64,000 nt of DNA from Cyprinodon diabolis (taxonomy: Eukaryota > Chordata > Actinopteri > Cyprinodontiformes > Cyprinodontidae), in NCBI GenBank assembly GCA_030533445.1, contig CM060064.1, forward strand, positions 23,779,126 through 23,843,125, in the 5' to 3' direction. The notes beneath the pieces are model-generated. The model was not told the DNA's origin. It ran no database searches and worked only from the letters and a program-made list of their open reading frames with translations. Shown piece by piece: positions 35,601 through 48,814 of the stretch. The first letter of the stretch is position 1; each line of letters starts with the position of its first letter. A program made the position numbers and the translations under genes.

Positions 35601-37470
35601 AAAAGGTGGTATCTTCCAGCCCTCTTTTAGCCCTGCTCATTTATTCCATCCTCTATCACTTAGAAACAGACTCTAATAATCGGGTTATAGATGATGTGAA
35701 AGTGGAGAAAATATAGCAGTTAGGGAATAAGCCTGAGCAGAAACATGACTTTACAAACCCCCTTGCTGCACTTCATCTGTCAGTGTCGCTTCATGTGAGT
35801 CTGAGGATTAAATGCTAACAAAGTTTTCATTTTTCCCTTTTAGAGCTTTGTTTTTTAACTAAATGAAAACTGATCAGTTAGTAGACACCCATGGCAGGAA
35901 TCTTGAAACACATCAGTACAAAATACACCAACCCATCTGTCTTTGTTCAAAGGAAAAGCTCTTAAAAACTGAGTTGTAGAATTAATTGCATTTACAATGC
36001 ATACCAAAGTAAGCCTGTTAAATAAATCCAGGTTTCTAGTGTGATGTCAGGGCTGGTCACAAAAACCATATAGCGTCTGTAGTTTGGCAAACCTGCCGTG
36101 ATTCATAATTTCCTCTTTTAGCAGAATTTGTTTGTGTCTGTGGTTATAGGGTGTTCATTGTTGCTCAGAGTTTAGTTCTTTTCTTCTGACTAACAGCATG
36201 CATGGAGCCTCTTCCCATGACCACCGCTGGGAAGGAGGAAGCTCTGTTACGGAGTGACTCACACCAAAAAAAAAAAAAAAAAAAATACACTTGCAGAATT
36301 TGGCAGCAATATAGAGAGTTTGTGAGTAATAGTCCATCAGCATCCTTGGACACCTCACTAACGCACTCTCAGTTTTTCCACTAGCCAGTCTCAAATTATC
36401 TGGCTTTGGTAGTAATGGAGCACAGCAGTAATAAATATTAGGGACAATTAGGAGATGCAGACCTGTGTTTTTTTGTTTTTATTTCATAAGGCATGGCTCA
36501 TGAAAACAGCTACATCTTATAGATTTTATTTTACATTGTTATTTGTCTTTGACAGAAACAGACACAATCACATATATGAAATGCATCTTTCACCAAATAA
36601 AAAAAAAGTTTCTGGAGTAGATCCTCTTAGTATTGCGGGGCCCTGTGGGTTTGCATGGTTTGAGCAGCCTATGGTTGCTAGGACCCTGGTATGACACCTG
36701 CGTGAAGATCATCTGGCTATTTTAACTGAGTTTCACATAGGGCAGGGGGGCGGCTGTCTTAGCTGTCTTCAGCCACAACTGAATGTCTGCAAACCGTTGC
36801 ATCTCCAACTCTCCCTTCGGCACCAAGGGCTTTCTGGAGGATGCTTCAAGTTCCAGGCATGGAACTTGTCTATAGTGAGACATTTTGCTTTTTCTTTTCC
36901 GGATCTTTATTAACATAACACATAACACAGATTCTGTAGGTATTGATGACCAAAAAAAGCATCAATACATATTTTTATTGCAAAAATGAACATGATGTTT
37001 GTCAAAAATTTAAAAAGGCTTTTTTTGCCTTTTTCATCTAAAGTCTTTTAATTGTGACATGTTAAATATCAAGTGCCTTACAGAAGTAGATTATATTTGG
37101 CTCGGAGTTTGGGCATTGTTGTATTGTTTTATTTTTCAGGTTATATATTATGCACAATATACAGAATTTCCATCTTAACTAGTTCTAGCTCAAGTTAACC
37201 TCTCGGAATAAAGAAGGCCAGAAAAATCCACCAGAAGGTACTTTAATCTCTGCAGACACATTTTGATAAATGTAACAGAAAATTTGCTTCCACTGACCTT
37301 CACTTCATCTACTATCATTGTACTTTTTTGTTTCTTTCTGATTTAAATTTTTGGTTTGTTTCTTGAACTGTAACATAGCATTTGGTAAAGCATGAAAAGC
37401 CACTGCATGCTCTTTAAGTGTTACCGGTATGCTAAATCTGCACAGAAATATATTACCGGTATATGACATT
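32630..37470. other. Gene-poor intergenic interval, nothing recognised
   Basis: AT-rich sequence with short ORFs, none resembling a known protein. No exons of tmem196 or polr1f, which lie between MACC1 and TWIST1 in human, were recognised. Confidence 0.4.
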
Positions 37471-37479
37471 AAAATTTCG

Positions 37480-37785
37480 GGCTGCTCAGTGGAGCACTGG
37501 GTAGCACTGCAGCAAGAGGGTTCCGGATTCGATTCCCAGCCCAGGGTCTTAATGCAAGGAGTTTGCATGTTCTCCCTGAGCATGTATGGGTTCTCTCCGG
37601 GTACTCCAGCTGTAGTCCAAAAACATGACTGTTAGGTTAACTGACTTCTCCAAATTCTCCTTAGGCGTGAGTGTGGCTGGGAATGGCTGTCTGTCACTGT
37701 GTTGCCCTACGACGGACTGGTGACCTGTCCAGGGTGTACCCCGCCTCTCGCTTGTAGAGCTGGAGAGTACAGCTGGAGATAGCAA
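37480..37785 (+). mobile_element. tRNA-derived SINE copy
   Basis: It contains GCTCAGTGG and GATTCGATTCCC (box A/B-like), 'agtttgcatgttctccctga', 'actggtgacctgtccaggg' and 'accccgcctctcgc'. It matches the SINE at 21.8 kb but lacks the GGATGG tail. No clear target-site duplication. Confidence 0.8.
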
Positions 37786-38299
37786 TTTAATTTGGCATTT
37801 CAAAAGTTAGGACGTCTTATCCACCAAACCTTTTGCTATTAAAAATATAGAAAATATCTCCTTTTAGGTAATGATGGATATACTTCCATATAAAGTTAAG
37901 TAGAATTAAATAGAATCTAATTGTATTCAAACCTTTGGCATTTCTAACGATAAGGAGGTGTATACATATCTGGAGATTCCTTCAGCTTTTCTTTGTAATC
38001 CCCTTCAATTTTTTCATTAACAACATGTTTTTGGATTTTTTTGTTTATGTATGATAGTATTATGTATAATAATTTCTTGACTCATCAGGTAATTTGTATA
38101 TCTGTAATCTGAAATCTGGTTGACACTTTTTTGTCACATTAAGTGGAGGCTTTATTTGATCAAAACCAGTCATTAATTTTTTTCACCTTTTTTATCATAT
38201 CTTAATCTCCTTCATTTCATTATAAGCTCAAGTTTAGAACAAAGTAAGTTTTGTGTCCTGGCTTCTTTCACCACTGGCCACGCCTTGCCTCTTATTTCA

Positions 38300-38870
38300 G
38301 ATATTCTTTAAAGCTCAGCTTGTGTTTGTAGCTGCAGTCTTGGACCCCTCCACAATCCTTCTGTTAGTTGTCCTGGTCTGGAACCTGATAATCATTGGGT
38401 GTTGCACGGTTTTCTGAAATAAGCCTTTTTTAATGTGTAACAACATAACCTGTGTGACCAGAATAAATAAAACTGAGCTCAGGAAACCCTTGTCCAATTC
38501 CATGGTTAATGTCACACCTTCTAACTGTCCCATGTATCAGTTTAACTGAGCTATTGCATCCCTGACGTGGGGTAATAATAGCGTTTGAGAGATAATCTCT
38601 TAAGGTTTATTAGTCTTAAGGATAAAATTGTGGATTATGGTACCAAATGCTTTGTAGAAATCAAGATGTAACTGTTATCAACTATTAATTCATTGCAGAC
38701 AGCCATGTCCAATGAAAGTCTAATATTGTTACTTATGTTTAATCCAGGCATAAATCCTGTTTGTTCTTAATCAGTTATATCTTTGTTTATTTTAGTCAAT
38801 TAGAAAAAATACATCGCAAATATTTTAGCATCATTGTTTAGAGGACTGGCTGTTCTCCGATGTTCAATGC
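38300..38870 (-). pseudogene. Frameshifted L1-type LINE reverse transcriptase fragment
   Basis: On the minus strand, 38700-38775 reads EQTGFMPGLNISNNIRLSLD, 38606-38675 reads LHLDFYKAFGTIIHNFI in another frame, and 38315-38533 reads KGFLSSVLFILVTQVMLLHI. These match the Q-GF-PGR, DF-KAFD and PLSP-LF-L blocks of L1-clade reverse transcriptase in the right order. Frameshifts and a stop show it is dead. Extent upstream and downstream is unclear; the AT-rich DNA to about 40.6 kb may include more of it. Confidence 0.65.
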
Positions 38871-40129
38871 TCAATCTATCATTTTTGGGTTAAGTGATCT
38901 ATTAGAGGGTTCTGGGGTGGGGCTGTCAGGGAGCCATAGGGAGTACCGTGAGATGAAGGTGGAGAAGTAGTGGAGGATGGATGCTGTTCAGCAGTAGGCG
39001 AGGGTGTCTCAGACAGTGACTGGTTTATATCACAGCAAAGAGCTATGCTGATAGGTTGGAGCAAAGGCTCATGATGATGAGATTGGCTGCAGGAGAGCTT
39101 TTCAGATGGTATTTGCACTAGGGCTTCATTTCTCTTTAACAGTTTCTCTTAGAGTCCTCATCAGTGATATACATTTCATGTATTATTATTATTCATCTTT
39201 TATATTTGCTGCATATCATTTTTTTAATAAAAATGTACACCAGTTTGAAACTATATTTCCCTTCACAAATCAAACACTTACTCTTAAGCTAAACAGTGAA
39301 AGACTACTCAAAATGAATTATCTCTAAGTATTTTGAGAACTTTTCTCCTTTTTCTAACCACTTCTTTCTTCTGTGCAAGCTTTTTTTCCCTTGCTACTTG
39401 CTGGCTTTTTTCAAATGTATTTATTGGTAAAGGTTACTTGAGTCAAGTATTTATCAACAACTCTAAATGCCTAAGTTTTGATTTAATTTTATTATAAGGA
39501 GATAAATAATTTTCAATAATTTTCATTCTAGGTTTGCTTGTTGGTGTTATCTACCTTAGCTATGATAGTTTTGTGATCTGTCTGTGTTGTCGGTTCTATC
39601 AAAGTATCTGTCACTTTCTCTTCAGAGTCTGACGAAAATCAAAGATCGATACCTGGCAATTGAATAATGTCTTTGGTGTTCCAAGTTTTGTTTATATCCC
39701 CAATTTTCAATTATTCCTAATCTATCACAGATTTGATGTTATTCTGTTGGTGCTTGATTACTATGAGACATCTTTACAGATTATCATTCATTGCTGTGTT
39801 AAGATGATAGTAAGATTTGTTTAGTTTTCTCTTTTCAAGTTAAAAATAATTATGCTGTTTCTTATCGTAGCCATGTATATTGGTAATTAAAAAATGTGAC
39901 TGATCAATATCCACCACAAGTATAAGCCAGCAGCCTTCAGCACGTACTGCTTTTTTAGAACCTTCCCTTTAAAATTTTCCTTGTAAGATAGGTAAACCTG
40001 CTGTTTTGTTGTTACCAAAAGAAAACCATCTCTGTCAACCCCACTGACTCTCCTAAAACATCCCATCTGTTTCTAAAGCTTCAGCACCTCTGTCTTGGCA
40101 ATATGCAAATAGAGCCTTTTTTTCAGTTG

Positions 40130-40310
40130 CCTTCCTGGCTTTCTTCACTGCCGTCCACAGCTTGCCTCTCTAATTTCTATATCTACAGCTGTCAGGTATC
40201 CTTTAAAGCTCAGCTTGATGTATTTTGAGGTAACTGCTGGTTTTGGACCCCTTTCATAATGCATCTTTAGCTGTCCTTGTCTGGAACCTTATGATTCACA
40301 TAGGAGGCCG
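40130..40310 (-). repeat. Second copy of a LINE-associated segment
   Basis: 'ctttaaagctcagcttg' followed by 'ggacccctttcataat' and 'gtccttgtctggaacct' parallels 38308-38385 in the LINE fragment in order and spacing. The two segments are diverged copies, likely from the same LINE family. Confidence 0.5.
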
Positions 40311-40886
40311 TTAACACTATGGATGATGTCTATTGCCAATACAGCCATCCCCACTGTAGTCTCTGGTAGAACATTTTGACATTTATCTTAGACTGTTTTC
40401 TTGATGTTTTAGTTTTTACTGTCAGGGACACCTTACAATCATAGGTTAAGTTGGCAGCTATAATGATCTGTCTTGTTAATTTTTTGCTCCAGCTCAGAAG
40501 CTTTCTGGTACAGGAGCTTGCAGCATTCTTGCAAAGTATTATGATTATTTTTTTATTTTTTTATTTTTTTAGATCAGTCAATTCTTTGTGGCAGAATTCC
40601 ACTGACATTTTCAAGAAAGTAATAGTTTGCATAGTAATATAAAGGATGGCCTGAAAATAATGGTGAATGTGACTCCATACCAAACTCACCAGATAATCAG
40701 AAAGTGACAAAAGCTAGGAATTAGCTGACAAATCAACATGAGGAGTCCACATAATTGAGCTAAAACACCATTGTCACCACATTCATTCAAAAGATTAATG
40801 GAAAAATTTAATCATATTTAGATTGAAGTCCACACTTTCATTGGACCTCTCCAACACCATTTGCGACCTTTGTGTGCTTCTGAGCT

Positions 40887-41405
40887 TTAAAGCTACAGTG
40901 TGTAATAATTACAGATATATACAGTCAGAAATGTAATATATTATACATAACTATGTTATTTATCATCATCTACGAGCTCAGCCTCTTAACCTTAATATTT
41001 GCGTTGCCTTAGAATTCGTTATTTATAATTACATAGGAGCGGGTCTCGCAGCCATGGAGGCAGACATCTTTGCGCTACGGCAGCGCAGAGCCAACAAACT
41101 AGCGATTGCGAGATCGCCAAAACGTCACAACGATGTAGAAAAAATAACGGGTATATTTATTATCTTAAGTCTACATGAAATCTATACCCTACACAGACTA
41201 ATGAAATACTATCTGTAAAATTATCTATGTAAACAAACCTCATCACTTGAGAAGGTAGGTGATGCGGACGTCGTGGAAGACATTTTGTCCCGTAACGCTC
41301 GCCGTACCTTTGGGGGGGAGAAGCGGTGGGGGGGAGATGTTCATGTTGCTGCAGTCTGCAGTCTGACCGCTAGATGTCGCTAAAAGTTACACACTGTAGC
41401 TTTAA
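40887..41405 (+). mobile_element. TTAA-flanked MITE, copy 1
   Basis: The element is bounded by TTAA and has 15-bp perfect terminal inverted repeats, AGCTACAGTGTGTAA and TTACACACTGTAGCT. It has no coding capacity and is about 519 bp including the flanks. The copy at 55050-55544 is nearly identical apart from about 30 bp of extra sequence here near 41117-41147. A TTAA target suggests a piggyBac- or Kolobok-type transposase; which one is not determinable here. Confidence 0.85.
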
Positions 41406-41409
41406 AGCA

Positions 41410-44110
41410 GGCTTTTCAAGGTAATTTTCCAGTAGTGAGAAAAGTTTGTGAATTTGGCCGAGTTTCAGCCTCATCATCTTTCCTGCATCGTGTAGTATAC
41501 AGGGAGTGACAAGGGTAGATTGGCATCTCGTGACAGCCTCCCGACCAGGACTCGTAAGGTCGGGAGAAAATCAAACATGTCTGAAATTCAGTCAGCCGTC
41601 GTGAGGTGTTCGGGAGCAAATCCTGCTGTAGAAGAGGAGCTGTAAACCTCTACCAGCCGATTTACCTAAACGACACCCACTGCGCATGTGGAAAAAAGGG
41701 AATTCTTCATCTTCTTCCAGATTGACGAGTCCGCCTAGCTCCATCTCTCAGCGCCGAGTCTCAAGTGTGACTTCTGAACGTAAAGTGTGTACAGTTAGAT
41801 CAAATCAGAAAATCGGCCTGTGATTTTGATGTACAGTTTGAGTAGTAGCTGCGTACAACAATTGAAAATCAATGTATACAGCAGCCCACTTTACATTACC
41901 CTTTTGAAACTGTGCCGAGAATGGTCCAAACACAGTACCCAAGATAAATTTTCGTTGTAAATGGAACGCAACTGAACTAGACCATGCCAGACACAACCGA
42001 TCCGCACTAAATCTAGTACTAGTTCAACGGTAGGGCTCGGCATGGTTCAGTTGTGGTACAGTTCTCTGATAACAAAGAGCACATGAGCAGAATGCGTCAT
42101 CTCCTATATAAAGTCAGTCATTTTGTGGGTTTTCCGTCCTGTCCAGCTTTGCAATTCACAGATCTCTTAATCTGTTCTCAACTTGAACTTCTTCTCAGCT
42201 TATTCAATTATTATTGATTAGAATAGCCCGTTAAGCCAGTAATAGGTGCCAAGATGATGAAACAATCACAGTATTTGGTGACTTATAGGGCAGTATTATT
42301 TTTATAAAGGGTGGTCTGGATAACATTTCCCATAATCATCTTAGAACTATTGTTGTCTTTTTGAGAAACAAACATTTGTTTGATTCAAGTGTGACATACA
42401 GTAGTAGCTGAAGAAAATGGGAAGAGGTCATAACATTTTTTCATGGTATTGTATGAGCAATAACTATTTTTAAAATTTCAAGGTTAATGTGCTTTACCAT
42501 TTTTATTATATAGATAAAGTTCTGAATGGGATTTTAAGACCTCACAATTGCCTAATCACAACCCCTGGTGTGTCTAGCCTAACTTAAGGAAGAACTAGCT
42601 TAGAAGGATGTCTAGGCTTTGCTATGTTTTCTTGCTTGAATTAAATTCTTTTTGAAATAGAGAAGAAGATTTCTTTTTTTGTTTTCTTTTTTTTAACAAT
42701 TTCCTGTCTGGCAATGTGGCAATAAGAATAATAGTATTGATGCCAAAAAAGGCCCCAACAGATTTTACTTTCACAAGTGGAGCAGTACGGCTGTTGCCAC
42801 AGTGTTCTGCTTGATTTATGCATGTAAATAGCTTTATTATAGTTATGCACAGAGTATTACAGGTTATATCGACACTGAAATGTAAGTAAAATAGGAAAGG
42901 AAAAACAGGAAAAAGGAGGAAAGATGAAAGAAAGAGAAGATAAAAGGGAGATAATGATAATGTCCAGTCTGCTTCATCACCTGCAAAGAGATGTAAAAAG
43001 AACAGTACAACCAACGGATATAGTATAAGAGATACAATAAAGTGGCACCTTGATACTATCGCTGAAGTACTAGTAGTAACTCAATCTGACATGTATTCTG
43101 TGGTAGTTGAAGATTACAATATGGGCTTTCTGTATAGAAGTGAATCTATAAGTACCTGGAGCCAAGCACCTGTAGTTGTTTGTGAGAGTGCACTTGTGGA
43201 TGTAAAGTTTATCCAAAGAAAAAATGCTCAACAGTGGTTGTGAAGTGCCTAAGACCCACCCCCCAGAGCGCAGAGGTGAGCACCGGGGGCCCCAAAACCC
43301 TAGATGCCCAAAGGGATCCCCAGAGCAAAGGCGCCAAGGAGGGGCCAACCCAGGAAATCCACCCCCATACCAAGGGAAATCCCCCAGCCGCCGCAATGCC
43401 GGAGCCCCCAGAGAAGAAGATTTCTATTAATTTCACTCAGGCTGGAACAGGCTGGACCAATTCTAATAGAAATCTGAGCTGTCTTTAATCTTCATGAGAT
43501 AATTATTACAGTTAGAAAAGAAATAAATGCAGTTTTCTTGAATCTAACAAAATTTAAATAAAAGATAGCAGTAGCACCAAATTTGGTGTAAATACTAACC
43601 CTTGGGAATCTAACCTTATCTGTACAACACCTTGATGTTATTGCAGCTTAGCGTACTCAAGATCAAATGACAGGTTAATAGATCTTGAATTCTCTCTGAA
43701 ATTTTAGATATTCAGAGGGCTCATAACAAGCCAGAGCCTAAAGTGATGATTTTGTTGAAATACGTCCTTAGAATTATCTGATCTTTTTAGTTGCTTTATA
43801 CACTTTCTGAGCTGGATATCTTAGTTTGTGAAAAAACATTAACTAGAGCACTTCAAAACTTGGCTCAAGTATCAATGGCTTCCACCAAAACCACTGCTGC
43901 ATAGTCTTGTAATATGGGTAAATTATTTTAGAGGTTTTTCAGCTGATTGTCAAAACAGACAAAGGCTGCAGGTGTCTGTACCTTACAGCAACTACTCTGT
44001 GAAAGACGTAAGCCTTCCATCTCACCCTTCATTAGAGAGCTAAACTGGTAAAATCCTTTGGTCATGCAGAAAATGAAGTATGCAATTTGCATTATAACTA
44101 AAAAAGGTTA
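41410..44110. other. Intergenic DNA with possible unclassified repeats
   Basis: 41440-42110 has mobile-element-like wording but I recognise no family. 43240-43430 is an isolated GC-rich patch (see findings). No gene was recognised. Confidence 0.35.
43240..43430. repeat. Isolated GC-rich patch, likely repeat-derived
   Basis: About 190 bp with many CCCC and GGGG runs ('ccgggggccccaaaacccta', 'ggaggggccaacccaggaaa') stand out from AT-rich flanks. ORFs are open on both strands in several frames, which reflects composition. I suspect a dispersed repeat, not an exon. Confidence 0.35.
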
Positions 44111-44114
44111 AGTT

Positions 44115-45011
44115 CAGGGGTTGATGTTAAGGATTTTTACCACTTGCCTTCGGGCAAGTGACTTTCACATTTTATTTGCCAAAAATTTTTACTAGCCCAG
44201 TATAATGTTTGATAAATATAGTTCCTAATATTCATTTTTGTATATATATCAATGAAACATGTTTGTTTTTTAAATGTTTTTTGTAATTCAGTATTTTTTA
44301 AGTTTACAGGTTCCTGGTGTGTATATGCATGTGTCAGATAATGAACTCAAGCCTACATTACCGTGTTAACATGCTTTTCAATCCTTCCTGCACATTCTTT
44401 TCAAAGTAAACTTTGCTTTAAACTGTTGTGTGCTTGGAAAAATATAAATTGTAATGTTAAAAATCTAAAAAAAATTGACAGGTTAAAAACTTAAGATAAA
44501 TCACAAGACAGAAGTCAATGTCACAAATGAATAACTTTTATTTTAGAGTCACGGTATGTTTATAAAAGATGATACTATTAATATATTGTGACTTTTCTAG
44601 AGAATCATTATACATAGTTATTTTATACAGGGTTTCCATAGTCTTACATCATTTTGGAATTCCCTGACTTTTAACTGACTCAGGATTAGTTTTCCCTGAC
44701 AAAATAAATGCAGCCATTTGTCATTTTGGTAACTACATCAAAATTACCACTAGGTGGACAAAAATCATGCCATCTGGCGGAAAATCACCCGGCTTTTTCA
44801 AATCACGCCTTTTTCAAAACATGCGAGAATGTGTACAAAACAACAAAAATGGCGCCGGCAACGCTTCTGGGTCATCGAATGTTTGTGATTTTAAAGTAAT
44901 TTTGAGTGATAAAATTCATTGCACTTGCCCGGCGGGCAAATGCAATAAAATTTGTACTCTCCCAACAATAAAAACTACTTAAGATCGGGCGATGGTTAAC
45001 ATCAAGCCCTG
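44115..45011. mobile_element. hAT-like nonautonomous element
   Basis: The left end CAGGGGTTGATGTTAA and the right end TTAACATCAAGCCCTG form imperfect terminal inverted repeats of about 16 bp, 897 bp apart. CAGGG ends are typical of hAT elements. Subterminal palindromes occur at both sides: CACTTGCCTTCGGGCAAGTG (44141-44160) and TTGCCCGGCGGGCAA (44926-44940). No 8-bp target duplication is clear and no transposase is present. Confidence 0.6.
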
Positions 45012-45014
45012 AAG

Positions 45015-48000
45015 TTGGATGGTAAGGATCACAAGTTTCCAAATTTGATTGAGAAACACAGATCTGCAATGGGCTGAGATCTGGTGTAGTGATAAATCCA
45101 TCAGGAAAGAGTGTATCTTTAGTTTGTTTCTGTCAGCCGAGGAGGAGAACAAGCAGGGCTGCAGGTTTTCTATTCCAAAAACAACAGAGCCGGAGAGGTA
45201 GGCCCATTGTGTCATGACTGATTGCTCTAACTGTAGGAAGAGGAGGAGGAGGCTGCCTCAAACCAACACTTAGGGAGTAGTAAAGGTGAATCAAAATGTG
45301 GGGGAGATGGGAACACAGCTGCAGTTTTGAGGAGAGGTAGTTTGTAAACGGCATGTCATTTAGCTGTGACTTCCTGTACAAAGCTCTAACTATTTATCCA
45401 TCCATCCACCTATCAATCTATCCATCTATGTGTCCCTGAGCAGCCCCTGGGATGTTTTTAGACCTCTTCTGTTGTTTTTGGCAGTGGATTGGAGACCTCC
45501 CTCTACTGTCTCCTCTGCCCTCATCGCTCCCCAGGTACTCAACCCCCACGCCCTGACACCCCACACCTCTGCCCATCATTCCCTCGTACGCTATTCATCC
45601 TCTTCTGCAGCTGCAGCACTCTGTTTGACCTCCTCTCTCCTCACAGAGTCCTTATTAACAGGGACTGTGGTGGGAGTCCTCCCAGCATGTGTGGTTGGAG
45701 CAAAGAACCACAGTGGACTACCGTCGTCAGGCCCATCATTCACACGAAGTCTACTGCTGTGCAGCTTCAACAGCATTTTACCACAGATCAAAATACCATT
45801 ATCTTTGTTTTTCTGTAATCATTTTTGACTGCAAGCGTTGACACCCCACTTCCTGAAACATTGGACTTGTGAAACATAAACTGATGAGAAAATGAAAAAC
45901 ACTCATTACCTGGTCAATTTTTTATTTCTCAGGTAAAGATTCAGGAGTGTGAGGTTGTAAAAAATCAAATCTGAGAAATAGCTTCTGTCCCGATGAACTG
46001 TCAATGCTTTCTAAGAATTTCAGAAATGTATTTATCCTACTTTGTCATTTGTGTCCTAAAGGTTTCTATTTATTCCTTTAGTTTCCTCAGTGTTGTTACT
46101 TTGGCCTAAAATTTAAAATACATACACATACATATACATAAAATAAATTTTAAAAGTACATATAGAGCTTTCTTCCATGTTAACACAGAAATTTTATATG
46201 TTAATGTCTAGTTTTCCTTTACATTTTTAGCCAAACGACCCGAACCATGGACCAAATGTCAAAAAAAAACAAACTGCCACTTTGCCTCTAATGCTTCACC
46301 AATTGTTTAAAAGAAGTATTAAGTTTACTTGGAGGAAAAAAATTTTTTACTTTACCAGGATTGTTTTTGGAAATATCGAGAATAGGTCAAAGATTCTGTA
46401 AAGGTTAGATGTTGAGAAAAAGGTACAGTTTTCTGATTAAAGTCAAACTATTGAGATTAGTTTCTAATCTTTTTGTTTTTCATATAATTTGTCATAGAAT
46501 ATAATCAGGAGTACACGGCAGTATGGAGGATCTCCAGAGGACGTCTCTAAGATTGTCTCTCTAAGAAAGACCCACCTTGTTCTCTGTGATGTTTTTTTAA
46601 TATATTGATGCTTTGCTCCGAGGTCTGAAGATTTGCTATGTAAGCTATTTTAACAATGATTTCACACATTGGAAAACAAACAGAAACATTTTAACACTGG
46701 TGGGATGGTTTACCTCAAGTTTAAAAACGTCCCATTGCATTTTAGTCTAAAAGTTAGGTGAAATCACTGACTAGTAATTAATTTATTCTGTTTTAGAATT
46801 TTAAAATGTCATTATTGCTATTATTTAAAAATGGATTGTAAGGTCTAAAGCTGGCTATAAATGAAAAACCTTAGGTTGTAACAGTATTTAAGGGACATAT
46901 AGGCAGACATTGTAATTTTCACTGCAGTGACAAGCATGGCATCTTAAACTATGATAAAGCTACTGGTTCTTCGTTGGAGGATATTTTCATTGTGGGGGTC
47001 AGTGCATTGGTCTCTCCTCTGCAGCCTGGGTGAATGTGTGTGGTCTTTTGTGTGGCATCACATCTTCTAGGCAACTCATAAATACTGAAACACACGTTTC
47101 AGCTCTAAAAAAGGCTGAAGAATAATGTCATTTAACCAATGTCATTTATTTAATGGAGCTGACAAAACAACAACTAAGGCTACACAAAAAATGCAGAAAT
47201 AAGAGAAGTCTGTGTTTTTCTTCAATCCTTCATTCTTTGGACTGTGTTTTTGTTTTTTGTGTAAAGTTTGGTTAGGGAAACGCTTCCTCAAACCTGTGGA
47301 GGAGGGTCTCCTGTTTATTTTGCATGTGCACATATGTGTGTGCGTGTGTGTGGCAATGCACTGGTGGGATGCCAGGTCCTCCACAAACCCCTGATCACTC
47401 CAAGCTACCAAGCTGTGAAAACATATACTAGAAGTTTGTTGGTTCCCAGCGGCTAATAAGGTGTCATTGTGCGGCTGAGCCTTCTGATGTGCCACAGAGC
47501 TATTATGATCCCATGAACACTTTTAAAAGATCTATTACACATGTGCATACACACGTGCCTCTGTGCGTACAGCATCTGTCCTACATTCCACAGAAATCTC
47601 CACTTTTCATGAGATAAGGCTCCAGGAACAGTTAGCCTTCTCTGTTTTTTCTCAGAGTTAAACTGTACTCTTAACAGAAATGTCTACTAGAGGCCAAGAT
47701 TATAACCTGCAACATCAAAGCACTCAACTTTCAAAGGCTTTCTTTTTACAGCTAACTTCAGGAGTCTTGGCTCCTGTGTGTCCAGACAGATTTTATAAAG
47801 GACTGTTTTCATCATCACCTCCCAATTCAACACCCCAAATCCTCATCCACCACAACCGGACCTCCCCCATCAAAAATATCACGCTACCTTCTCTGGATTT
47901 GTCTGAAGAGTCAGTCATTTCAAGACTGTTGTTGAGGATAAATGTCCAAGTCTGCTGCATGACCTTGTTAGTCTAGAAGGGGTTTATTAGAAGCTATCTA

Positions 48001-48800
48001 GAGCTACTCTTTGAAGAACGCACTTCTGTCTTTCCTCATTCCACTCAGTTGATCCATCTTGGTGAGCTAGCACCGTACTCTGCTGTGGTTAGCCTTTTAA
48101 TGGAGTGAACATGACTATCGCTGTCAATTGTGGGAGAGAGTTTTACATGCAGAGGACTGCGGTTTGTTATTTTAATAGATACGAGAAGGCCGATAAAGAA
48201 AGGCGGCCCTCCAAGGGCCCGAGCAGAGAAAATAAGACTGGGTCTCTGTGGATCTGGCTTTGGCTCTTACTCGGTGAGTGAGAGCCAGAGTCATGTCTGC
48301 CTTGATGTGACCTTCGGGAGGGGTGCCTAATGAAGCTTGAGGGGTCACTCCTGGCTGCTGTGTCAAATTGCATGAGTCAGTCATTTAAATCTGACTTTAT
48401 AATAACACCCATGCATTGCACAGTGATAAGAAAAAAAAAATGTCCTTACTAGTTATTTTGCCACTTCACAAGGAATAGAAAAAACCCATTTAAGTCACAA
48501 GGTAATACAGAATGTGCTGTTATCTCCTTTTTGTACTCTTCACTCCAAGAGTGTTTCTGTGAGAGACTGATGAAGGTTTAGTCTTTATTAAAGATCAACA
48601 CTAGAGGAGATGTCCTGTGATGACATCATATTTTTGAGGAGCAGCTGTGTTTTCTCATGGTTACTTCAGGAAAAATTCAAAGTCTGTGGAGAAATCTGCT
48701 GAAAAATATAAACCTACAGAGCGTGTCTATTTGTTTTAAGAGTGCCACAGACTGACCGTATTATTTAATGCTTAAGCCAGATGCAGTTGGGACTGATTTT
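45015..48800. other. Gene-poor intergenic interval
   Basis: Unique-looking sequence with a few balanced blocks (45480-45760, 47460-47660, 48130-48400). The 132-, 109- and 117-residue ORFs overlap one another on both strands and match nothing I know. No ferd3l bHLH motif was seen in the translations. Confidence 0.35.
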
Positions 48801-48814
48801 AAAGTCAGGTCTTT

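Noticed and set aside
45430..45828. 132-residue ORF, considered as a gene between macc1 and twist1
   Set aside because: Three overlapping ORFs on both strands, Ser/Leu-rich, no known domain and no support from splice signals.
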